A stretch of 64,000 nt of DNA, taken from NCBI GenBank assembly GCA_028819495.1, contig JAPPLI010000062.1:1-64000 (forward strand), read 5' to 3'. Position numbers and translations under genes: made by a program. Position 1 is the first letter of the stretch. The number at the start of each line of letters is the position of its first letter. Of this stretch, positions 20,130-27,959 are shown one piece after another. The notes below the pieces were generated by a model. It was given only the letters and a program-made list of their open reading frames with translations. It was not told the DNA's origin and ran no database searches. Source of the DNA: Gammaproteobacteria bacterium (GTDB lineage: Bacteria > Pseudomonadota > Gammaproteobacteria > Eutrophobiales > Eutrophobiaceae).

Positions 20130-20651
20130 ATGATTGTGAAAAAATTAACCGCCGAAGCGCTGATCCGGGAGTTAGGCCTTGAAGTCCTGCCGCTCGAGGG
20201 CGGGCACTTCAGGCAAACCTACCAGGCGGACGAGACCGTGGCCGTGCCCGCGGCGGACCCGGAACAACCGCTGCTGAAACCGCGTTCTACCGCGATCCTT
20301 TACCTGCTCTCGGACGATCCGGACTCCTTCTCGGCGATACACAGGTTACCCACGGACGAGATCTATCATTTCTACCTCGGCGACCCGGTTGAACTGCTCT
20401 TGCTCAGGCAGGACGGAGAAAGCGAGGTCGTCACCGTGGGCCATGACATCCTGAACGGACAGCATGTCCAGTTTGCCGTCCCTGCCGGTGTCTGGCAGGG
20501 GTCCCGTCTCGCGCCGGGAGGCGAATTCGCGCTTATGGGCACCACCATGGCGCCCGGTTTTGCCGATACGGATTACGTCCCCGGCGACAGGGATACCCTG
20601 CTCGAACGATTCCCTGACAGGGCTGAACTGATCAGGCTGCTGACGCGCTGA
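20130..20651 (+). CDS. Cupin domain-containing protein (DUF985)
   Basis: LEGGHFRQTYQ...STAILYLLSDDPDSFSAIHRLPTDEIYHFYLGDPVELLLL. Confidence 0.9.
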   Translation: MIVKKLTAEALIRELGLEVLPLEGGHFRQTYQADETVAVPAADPEQPLLKPRSTAILYLLSDDPDSFSAIHRLPTDEIYHFYLGDPVELLLLRQDGESEVVTVGHDILNGQHVQFAVPAGVWQGSRLAPGGEFALMGTTMAPGFADTDYVPGDRDTLLERFPDRAELIRLLTR

Positions 20652-20714
20652 CCCGGGCGGGCGCACGGGGACATGCTTGATCCTTGCCGGAAATACCGTT
20701 ATGCTGCAACCATT

Positions 20715-20774
20715 ATGCAAGCAAACCGGAAACAATGGTGGTGGCCGACCATCCTGAGGTGGATGCCGGCTTAA
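20715..20774 (+). CDS. trpL: trp operon leader peptide MQANRKQWWWPTILRWMPA
   Basis: Short ORF absent from the supplied track; 4 Trp codons in 19 codons (WWW..W), upstream of a terminator hairpin and trpE. Confidence 0.9.
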   Translation: MQANRKQWWWPTILRWMPA

Positions 20775-20794
20775 CCGCGATTGTATAAAGTCAT

Positions 20795-20826
20795 AACCCA
20801 CCTCTGAGCCAGGGGTGGGTTTTTTT
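20795..20826 (+). terminator. trp attenuator terminator
   Basis: AACCCACC...GGTGGGTT stem followed by a T-run (TTTTTTT), between leader peptide and trpE. Confidence 0.88.
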
Positions 20827-20872
20827 ATGCCTGTTCCCCTGGTAACTGATGAGGAACTAACAAGGGGAACTC

Positions 20873-22258
20873 ATGAAACCGCCTTTTGACATTGCAGCCG
20901 ATCTCGATACGCCGGTATCGGCATTCCTGAAACTGAAACCGCTTGGCGCGCGCTTCCTGCTGGAAAGCGTGGAGCGCGGCGAACAGGTTGCGCGTTTTTC
21001 CTTCCTGGGTCTGGGCAGCGTACTGGACCTGCACCTTGACCCGCAGGGCCTGACCGTGAACGGCAGGACACGTTCCCGGCCGTCGGGCCGCGCCGAAGTG
21101 CTGGCCGCATTGCGGGAGGGATTACGCGCTGCGCCGGAATTATCCCCCCAGGTGGATGAGATCCCGTTCCAGGGCGGCTTGGTGGGCTACGCCGATTTTG
21201 ACATGATCCATGAACTGGAACAGTTTCCCAACGACACGATTGCCAGGGATTATCATCCCCGCGCCGGTTACACGGCCCCGCGCTCCCTGCTGGTGTTTGA
21301 CCACCTGACCCGGCGCGTGGCGCTGCTCCATGCCGGACCGGAATCGGAACGGCTGGCCTTGCAGAAAGAGATCAGCGCGGCATTGCGCGGCCCGGTCCCG
21401 GCGCACACCTCCAGGGACACCTGTTCAATAGCGAAGGCAAGCCTGTCCCGGAACGACTATATGCAACTGGTTTATGACGCAAAGCAAAAAATACGAGACG
21501 GCGATATTTTTCAGGTCGTGCTGGCAAACCGCTTTTCCGGCGAATGCGACATCGATCCATTCACCGTTTACCGGGCCTTGCGCCTGATTAACCCGTCTCC
21601 GTATATGTACTACATCGAGACAGGCGACCGTACCATAGCCGGTTCCTCACCCGAGGCCATGGTGAAATTGCAGGACGGCATGGCGGCGCTGCGGCCCATT
21701 GCCGGCACCCGTCCGCGCGGACAGAACACCGGCGAGGACCGGGAACTGGAACGGGACCTGCTCAATGATTCCAAGGAGATTGCCGAACACGTCATGCTGG
21801 TGGACCTGGCCCGGAACGACCTGGGACGCATCGCGGCCACGGGTTCCATCCAGGTCGACCCCTACCTGTCCATCGAACGCTACAGCCACGTCATGCACAT
21901 CGTCAGCGGCGTCAGCGGCACGCCGCGTCCGGGCAGGGACGCGTTTGATCTATTCGCCGCGTCCTTCCCCGCCGGCACCCTGGTAGGCGCACCCAAGATC
22001 CGCGCCATAGAACTGCTGAACGGCTTTGAACCGGCGCGTCGCGGGTTATACGGCGGCACCGTGGGCTATTTCGACCATTACGGCAACATGGACCAGGCCA
22101 TTGCGATACGCACCATCATCTTCGAGAACGGCAGCTACAGCTACCACGCCGGCGCCGGCATCGTGGCCGACAGCGATCCGGCCACTGAATACGACGAAGT
22201 CCTGGCGAAAAGCGCAGCGATGCGCCAGGCCCTTACTTTATCTGCAGAAGGTTTCTAA
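20873..22258 (+). CDS. trpE: Anthranilate synthase component I
   Basis: GDIFQVVLANRFS, SPEAMVKLQDG, RPIAGTRPRGQ, DLARNDLGRIA, GAPKIRAIELL; trp leader upstream. Confidence 0.93.
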   Translation: MKPPFDIAADLDTPVSAFLKLKPLGARFLLESVERGEQVARFSFLGLGSVLDLHLDPQGLTVNGRTRSRPSGRAEVLAALREGLRAAPELSPQVDEIPFQGGLVGYADFDMIHELEQFPNDTIARDYHPRAGYTAPRSLLVFDHLTRRVALLHAGPESERLALQKEISAALRGPVPAHTSRDTCSIAKASLSRNDYMQLVYDAKQKIRDGDIFQVVLANRFSGECDIDPFTVYRALRLINPSPYMYYIETGDRTIAGSSPEAMVKLQDGMAALRPIAGTRPRGQNTGEDRELERDLLNDSKEIAEHVMLVDLARNDLGRIAATGSIQVDPYLSIERYSHVMHIVSGVSGTPRPGRDAFDLFAASFPAGTLVGAPKIRAIELLNGFEPARRGLYGGTVGYFDHYGNMDQAIAIRTIIFENGSYSYHAGAGIVADSDPATEYDEVLAKSAAMRQALTLSAEGF

Positions 22259-22271
22259 ATCATTAAACAAT

Positions 22272-22506
22272 GTCGGATGAAAGATGGCGGGACAGTATTT
22301 GTAAGAATGTCGCCAGCCAGGATGGCCGGCGATAAAGCGTACAGGGACGTATTCACAGCGTGTCTTGATAAAACACTATCGTCGGATGAAAGATGGCGGG
22401 ACAGTATTTGTAAGAATGTCGCCAGCCAGGATGGCTGGCGATAAAGCGTACAGGGATGTATTCACAGCGTGTCTGGAAAATACTGTCCCGCCATCTTTCA
22501 TCCGAC
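22272..22506 (+). repeat. Modular hairpin repeat element, locus S2 (tandem duplicate) with 29-bp perfect inverted arms
   Basis: GTCGGATGAAAGATGGCGGGACAGTATTT at 22272-22300 and 22381-22409, perfect inverted copy at 22478-22506; core repeated twice. Confidence 0.93.
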
Positions 22507-22516
22507 TCCTTATAAA

Positions 22517-23173
22517 TCAGCCGTCCCCCTGCGCGACTCTCCCCTGCCACTCTTCCTGGGTTATGATCCCACCCTCTTTCTCGGCCCGGCCCTGATCCCT
22601 GGCCGGCAACACCCCCTGGATCATATCGATGTGCTTCCACCCGGCCAGCGGCGTGGCGCACTCGGTACGCGGCACATACTTGGAGGGATCGACCTTCTGA
22701 TACTTGTGCACATAACGCGGGCAGTTGACGAAGATCTCCGATACCTTGACCCTGACGATCAGGTCCGCCTCCTTGTACAGGTCCATGGCGGGGTCATCGT
22801 CGTGCAGCGTGGCCTCGCCCTGCAACCGCAACCGGTGCGGCACTTCGAAACTGATGAACAGCATGCCGATATTCGGGTTGCCCCTGATATTCCCCATGGA
22901 CAGGAACATGCCGTTACCGTCGTAGCTGGGAAACACGACAGTCGTGTCATCCACCACCTTGACGAAGCCCGGATCACCGCCCTTATAGGACACGGTGGGC
23001 CTGCCCTTGTGGTCCACCGAGCTCAGGAAAAACATGTCGCGGCTTTCGATGAAATCCTTGTGCGGACCGGCCACTTCCGTCTCCATCGCAACTTTCTCGA
23101 TCGCGTCGGCCAGGCGCAGGGAATCAAACTGTTCCTGCAATGCCCGGTGGTTGTCACCATATAATCGACTCAT
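22517..23173 (-). CDS. Pyridoxamine 5'-phosphate oxidase family protein
   Basis: 218 aa, SRDMFFLSSVDHKGRPTVSYKGGDPGFVKV...LFISFE...LRLQGEATL. Confidence 0.85.
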   Translation of the reverse strand: MSRLYGDNHRALQEQFDSLRLADAIEKVAMETEVAGPHKDFIESRDMFFLSSVDHKGRPTVSYKGGDPGFVKVVDDTTVVFPSYDGNGMFLSMGNIRGNPNIGMLFISFEVPHRLRLQGEATLHDDDPAMDLYKEADLIVRVKVSEIFVNCPRYVHKYQKVDPSKYVPRTECATPLAGWKHIDMIQGVLPARDQGRAEKEGGIITQEEWQGRVAQGDG

Positions 23174-23204
23174 AATTTATTTCCTCGTTGTTTCAGATTC
23201 GTTG

Positions 23205-24596
23205 TTATGCCGTCACCGGCAACAGGCTGTCCTCGCCGGCGCATACTTTCTTGATGACCCGGTACGCGATGATGCCGGCGATGATGTTGCCGGTTGCCGC
23301 GCCTGCGAACATGCCTGTTATTCCCCAGATCAGGCCGCCAATATACGCCAGCGGCAGGTATAAGGCAATCAACCTGATGATTATCAGGAACAGGCCGAGC
23401 CTGGGGCGTCTCATTACGTTGAGCGAAACCATGACCAGGATCACCACGGAATGGGCGCCGTAGGTCAGCGGCAATATGTAGATGAAGGTATTGATCACCC
23501 GGATCACTTCGGCGTCCGCGCTGAACGCGGGGGCGATCCAGGGAGAGAACGCCAACAGCAGCAAATAGACTGCGACCTGAAAGACGATACCGAACTTCAG
23601 ACAACCGAACAATGCCTGGCGGGCGCGTTCCCCCTTGCCGGCTCCCAGGTTCTGGCCGATAAACATGGGCAGGGTGGCGGACAGGGCAAAAACAACCATC
23701 AGGCATATTGTCTCTATACGCGCGCCTACCCCGAAACCGGCAACGGCTTCGGCCCCGAAACCGGCTATCATCGCGGTCATGATGGCCGCGGCAAACGGAG
23801 TCATCATGTTGGCAAGCATGGCCGGGACGCCGATTTGCAGCAACTCCTCCCAGTTTTCCCGGATATGGCGCAGGCGCGGCAGGGTAAACAACAGCAGCTT
23901 TTCTCTTACTGCCAGGATATAGACCGCGACGGCGGCCACGGTTGTGGCGGCGATGACGCTGGCGAGCGCCGCCCCCTTCATCCCCATTTCCGGGAATGGA
24001 CCCGGACCGAATATCAATAACGGGTCCAGGGCGAGGTTCATCAACGCCATGAGTGTGGACATCGAAGCGGAAGTCTTCATTGCGCCGATGGCGCGGAACG
24101 TGTTCCCGCATATCACCGCGATCATGATCACGGGCAGGCCGAGGATCAGGACATACATATACTCACTGATGTATGGCAACACCTGGTCCGTCGCGCCCAT
24201 GGCCGAAAAAATGCTTTTGAAGGAAAGAGCGACCAGGACGGCGATAATCACCGACAACAGCAGCGCCAGTATCTGTGCGTCGGTCACGTAGCGGGCGGCC
24301 GCATCATGCCTTGCCTCGCCGACCAGGCGCGAAGTGATTGAACTGATGCCCATGCCTATTCCCAAGGCAATACTGACGAAGATCATGTAAACGGGAATGA
24401 TGAAGCCGATGGCCGCCAACTGGTTTGTCCCCAGCAGGCTGATGAACCAGGTATCGACAATCCCCAGCGTCATCATGGCGATGACGCCCATGATCATGGT
24501 GCCGGTGAGGCGCGTCAGCAACGGGCCTATCGGCTCGGAAGTGATCCTCCGGGTACGCTCTGTTGATCGGGTACTCTTTCCAGGTGATATTGTCAT
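23205..24596 (-). CDS. MATE family efflux transporter
   Basis: MTISPGKSTRSTERTRRITSEPIGPLLTRLTGTMIMGVIAMMTLGIVDTWFISLLGTNQLAAIGFI; start placed at 24596 because upstream codons are repeat-derived. Confidence 0.93.
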   Translation of the reverse strand: MTISPGKSTRSTERTRRITSEPIGPLLTRLTGTMIMGVIAMMTLGIVDTWFISLLGTNQLAAIGFIIPVYMIFVSIALGIGMGISSITSRLVGEARHDAAARYVTDAQILALLLSVIIAVLVALSFKSIFSAMGATDQVLPYISEYMYVLILGLPVIMIAVICGNTFRAIGAMKTSASMSTLMALMNLALDPLLIFGPGPFPEMGMKGAALASVIAATTVAAVAVYILAVREKLLLFTLPRLRHIRENWEELLQIGVPAMLANMMTPFAAAIMTAMIAGFGAEAVAGFGVGARIETICLMVVFALSATLPMFIGQNLGAGKGERARQALFGCLKFGIVFQVAVYLLLLAFSPWIAPAFSADAEVIRVINTFIYILPLTYGAHSVVILVMVSLNVMRRPRLGLFLIIIRLIALYLPLAYIGGLIWGITGMFAGAATGNIIAGIIAYRVIKKVCAGEDSLLPVTA

Positions 24597-24833
24597 GTTC
24601 AGCGGGTTGGGAAGCGGTTGAGCGCAAGGCGCGCCGTGCAGGGAATGGCGAGTCCTTGCCAAGCGGTGCAACGCCGCGGGCGACCGCTTCCCGGCCCGCC
24701 CGCAGGGAGCCAAGCAGCGGCTTCAATCCGGCGTTGCAGTCCTTGACAAGGGCGCGCCATTCTCTGCGGACTGCGCCTTGTCTTGAAGCCGCTGCTTGGC
24801 TCTGAACATGACAATATCACCTGGAAAGAGTAC
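24571..24833. repeat. Nested inverted-repeat element (S6) with 32-bp perfect arms containing the MATE gene start codon
   Basis: 24571-24602 and 24802-24833 are perfect inverted copies; inside, two divergent inverted copies of a shared core, one bracketed by 18-bp arms (24709-24726 / 24783-24800). Confidence 0.92.
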
Positions 24834-24842
24834 AAGTATCAA

Positions 24843-25178
24843 TCAGTCATGCCTGTCCATGTTGTAATCGAAGTAGTCGCGCAGCTTTTTCTCCCAGTAT
24901 TCCACGCGCCACTCCTCGATCTCGGGATCCTTCCTGGCGTTTTGCAGACTCTCATAAATAATGGTGAGTGAGCCGGAACAGCGGGCCCGGGTGAACAAAC
25001 AGCGCTGGATGTCCAGTTCCCAGTCCTGCAACTCCCAGTCCGCGACATGCGCGTCGGGCGCTTCACCGGAAGACTCTGCAGGCGGCCCGCCACGCGCGCC
25101 GCCGTTTGCCGGGTCATTTGCCCAGGCCGGCGTTGCCAGCAACGCCAATGCCAGCGTCAGTATCGTCCTTGCAGACAT
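24843..25178 (-). CDS. Small secreted protein of unknown function
   Basis: 111 aa with N-terminal signal peptide MSARTILTLALALLATPAWA. Confidence 0.65.
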   Translation of the reverse strand: MSARTILTLALALLATPAWANDPANGGARGGPPAESSGEAPDAHVADWELQDWELDIQRCLFTRARCSGSLTIIYESLQNARKDPEIEEWRVEYWEKKLRDYFDYNMDRHD

Positions 25179-25203
25179 ATCACGCGCAAGACAGGATTCA
25201 GCC

Positions 25204-25863
25204 CTATTCGGGCTGGGGCACTATCCTCAGGTAGGGCTTCGGGGCTTTCCAGCCGTCCGGAAATTTCTCCCGGGCGGCATCATCCGAGACTGCGGGCACG
25301 ATGATGACGTCTTCGCCGTTGCGCCAGTTGACGGGTGTGGCCACCTTGTGTTGTGCCGTCAACTGGATGGAATCCAGCACGCGAAGCACTTCATCGAAGT
25401 TCCTGCCGGTGCTCATCGGATAGGTAATCATCAGCTTGATCAGTTTATCCGGCCCTATTACGAAAACGGAACGGATCGTGGCATTGTCCGCCGGGGTTCT
25501 CTCTTTCGCGGTGCCGCTGGCATTCGGGTGGATCATGTCATAGAGCTTGGCCACTTCCAGGTTGCTGTCGCCAATCAGCGGGTAGTTGACCGCATGGCCC
25601 TGGGTCTCCTCTATGTCGTTCAACCAGGCATTATGATCATCGACCGAATCGATACTCAGGCCGATAACCTTGGTGTTGCGTTTATCAAACTCCGGCTTGA
25701 GTCCGGCCATATAACCCAGTTCCGTCGTGCAGACCGGGGTAAAGTCCTTGGGATGGGAAAACAGGATGGCATAGCCGTCGCCTATCCAGTCATGGAAGTT
25801 GATCGTCCCGTCCGTGGTTTCAACGGTGAAATTCGGTGCTTCATCACCAATACGTAAAGGCAT
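25204..25863 (-). CDS. Peroxiredoxin (1-Cys/Prx6-like)
   Basis: MPLRIGDEAPNFTVETTDGTINFHDWIGDGYAILFSHPKDFTPVCTTELG. Confidence 0.95.
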   Translation of the reverse strand: MPLRIGDEAPNFTVETTDGTINFHDWIGDGYAILFSHPKDFTPVCTTELGYMAGLKPEFDKRNTKVIGLSIDSVDDHNAWLNDIEETQGHAVNYPLIGDSNLEVAKLYDMIHPNASGTAKERTPADNATIRSVFVIGPDKLIKLMITYPMSTGRNFDEVLRVLDSIQLTAQHKVATPVNWRNGEDVIIVPAVSDDAAREKFPDGWKAPKPYLRIVPQPE

Positions 25864-25963
25864 GTCATTCCTCCTGCGGGTGCATGTTTTATGTTTTCAG
25901 GGCAATTATAGCAAAGTCCTGAAAGTGCTATCCATCGGTTTCCCGAAAGTATCGGCACATCAG

Positions 25964-26938
25964 CTAACGCTTGCTGCAAATCATGATTGCCCGTTTCGGG
26001 GCCGGGTAGCCTTCGATGGTAAGCCGGGGGTTTTGCGGGTCCAGGAAGTCTGACAGGGATTGTTCGAAGGTCCATTCCGTGACCCGTTGTTCGGCGGGGG
26101 TTGTGACGGAGACATCGGCAACTTCGATTGAAGTCAGACCCGCATCGGACAGCCAGTTTTTCAGGGTGGCGATGGAGGGGATGGCCCAGATGTTTCGCAT
26201 CCTGGCGTAGCGGTCCCGGGGTTGCAGGACAGCACCCTGTTTCCCGTCGATGACTAACGACTCCAGCACCAGTTCGCCGCCGGGGCGCAGCAACTTCAAC
26301 AGATCTCGTATATGGTTTTCCGGATCGCGGCGGTGGTAAATGACGCCCATGGAAAAGACGGTATCGAACCCGTCGGCGGGCAATACGGACTCGGCCCCGC
26401 CGGCAACCAGGGTCTCCAGCGTGAACGGCAGGATATCGAATGGGGCATCGGGCAGGTATTTCGCCACTGCGCGCTGCTGCATGACGTAACGCAGGGTCGG
26501 ATCGGTGCCGACTACCCTGTGTGCGCCGGCGCCCAGCATGCGCCAGCCGTAATAGCCGTTGCCGCAACCGACGTCCAGCACGGTGCGTCCGGACAGCGGG
26601 GCAATGCTGTCCTGCAGGCGGCGCCATTTCATGTCGGAGCGCCATTCCGCGTCGATCTCCAGGCCGAACAGGTTGAACGGACCCTTGCGCCAGGGCAGCA
26701 ATCGCTGCAGTTGCCGGCGCATGGTTTCACGTTGCGATGGGCTGCAATCCGAAGCTGCGCCTATGCTGATTGTATCTGCATCAAGGTTGACTGCCAACGG
26801 GCTGATTTCAGGCAAGCCGTTGACGGCGTCAGCCCAGCCGGGAAAATCGCCATGGCTTACGTTGTCGTAGCAGCGCGCCAGGCGCGCGGGAAATATCTGC
26901 CGGTTCCCGTCAGGCGGTACCGATATGCTGTTCACCAC
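25964..26938 (-). CDS. cmoB: tRNA U34 carboxymethyltransferase
   Basis: GPFNLFGLEIDAEWRSDMKWRRL...VLDVGCGNGYYGWRMLGAGAHRVVGTDPTLRYVMQ. Confidence 0.95.
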   Translation of the reverse strand: MVNSISVPPDGNRQIFPARLARCYDNVSHGDFPGWADAVNGLPEISPLAVNLDADTISIGAASDCSPSQRETMRRQLQRLLPWRKGPFNLFGLEIDAEWRSDMKWRRLQDSIAPLSGRTVLDVGCGNGYYGWRMLGAGAHRVVGTDPTLRYVMQQRAVAKYLPDAPFDILPFTLETLVAGGAESVLPADGFDTVFSMGVIYHRRDPENHIRDLLKLLRPGGELVLESLVIDGKQGAVLQPRDRYARMRNIWAIPSIATLKNWLSDAGLTSIEVADVSVTTPAEQRVTEWTFEQSLSDFLDPQNPRLTIEGYPAPKRAIMICSKR

Positions 26939-27833
26939 GGCTCTCCGCCAGTTCGACCTGGCGCTGGCGCTCGCTGAAGCGCCGCCGTTGTTCCGGAGTC
27001 AAATCATCATGGCAGCGCGGGCAATACACGCCCGGCAGGTATTTTTCGGAGGCCATGTCATCCTGGTTCAGGGGCCGGCGGCAGGCGTAACATTGTTCGT
27101 GTTCCCCCTCCGCAAGCTCGTGGTCGACGGCGACCCGGCTGTCGAAGACAAAACACTCCCCCTCCCAGCGGCTGTGATCGCGGTCAACTTTTTCCAGGTA
27201 GTTCAGGATGCCACCCTGTAACTGCACGACTTCCCTGAACCCCCGGGACAGCAGGTACGAGGAGGCTTTTTCGCAGCGGATACCCCCGGTACAGTACATG
27301 GCGATCCTGGTGTGTTGCTCCGGGTTAAGGTTTTTTTCAACATAATCCGGAAACTCGCGAAATGTCCCGGTATCCGGCGCCACGGCGTTTTTGAAACCGC
27401 CGATACCGGTTTCATACTCGTTTCGAACGTCCAGCACCAATGTATCGGGACGGGAGATCTCCGCATTCCAGTCTTCCGGTTTCACGTACTCGCCCGTGAG
27501 ATGTTCCGGGTCGACACCCGCTATGCCCAGGGAGACGATTTCCTGTTTGAGCTTGACCTTCATACGGTGAAAAGGAACCCCCGCGGCGAGTGACTCCTTG
27601 TGCGCCAGGCCGGCAAAGCGGGGTTCCGAGCGCAGGTAGTCCAGGATACCGTCAATCCCTTCCCTGCTGCCGGCGACAGTACCATTAATGCCTTCGGGCG
27701 CCAGCAGCAAGGTCCCCTTGAGCCGCAGTTCGCGGCAGCGTTCCAGCAGGGGCTGTCTCAATTCGCGGAAATCCGGCAGCCGGACGAACTTGTACAAGGC
27801 TGCAATAACAATTTCATTACTTGATATGTTCAT
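26910..27833 (-). CDS. trhO: Rhodanese-related tRNA uridine(34) hydroxylase (TrhO/YceA)
   Basis: KGTLLLAPEGINGTVAGSREGID...MYCTGGIRCEKASSYLLSRGFREVVQLQGGILNYLE. Confidence 0.94.
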   Translation of the reverse strand: MNISSNEIVIAALYKFVRLPDFRELRQPLLERCRELRLKGTLLLAPEGINGTVAGSREGIDGILDYLRSEPRFAGLAHKESLAAGVPFHRMKVKLKQEIVSLGIAGVDPEHLTGEYVKPEDWNAEISRPDTLVLDVRNEYETGIGGFKNAVAPDTGTFREFPDYVEKNLNPEQHTRIAMYCTGGIRCEKASSYLLSRGFREVVQLQGGILNYLEKVDRDHSRWEGECFVFDSRVAVDHELAEGEHEQCYACRRPLNQDDMASEKYLPGVYCPRCHDDLTPEQRRRFSERQRQVELAESRGEQHIGTA

Positions 27834-27837
27834 ATTT

Positions 27838-27956
27838 TATCCGCAGATGACGCAGATTTACGCGGATGTAAAACAGGTTTTTAAAATAGTATGGTTTGTA
27901 CGAATATTGAATATTATATTCTTAATCTGCGCTAATCTGCGTCATCTGCGGATAGA
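27838..27956. repeat. Inverted pair of the ATCCGCAGATGACGCAGAT repeat (REPIN-like)
   Basis: atccgcagatgacgcagatttacgcggat ... aatctgcgctaatctgcgtcatctgcggata. Confidence 0.88.
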
Positions 27957-27959
27957 ACT

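Noticed and set aside
22272-22506. Possible mini CRISPR array (repeated units)
   Set aside because: Only two about 109-bp units with no repeat/spacer alternation and no cas genes; better explained as a tandem hairpin element with inverted arms.
23170-24111. 313-aa ORF overlapping the MATE gene
   Set aside because: Frame-shifted shadow ORF rich in Arg/Gly/Asp; the MATE frame has the conserved protein sequence.
24563-24805. 80-aa and 78-aa ORFs (ARHSLRTAPCLEAAAWL, ARPCQGLQRRIEAAAWL)
   Set aside because: Fall within the S6 inverted-repeat element on both strands; repeat-derived.
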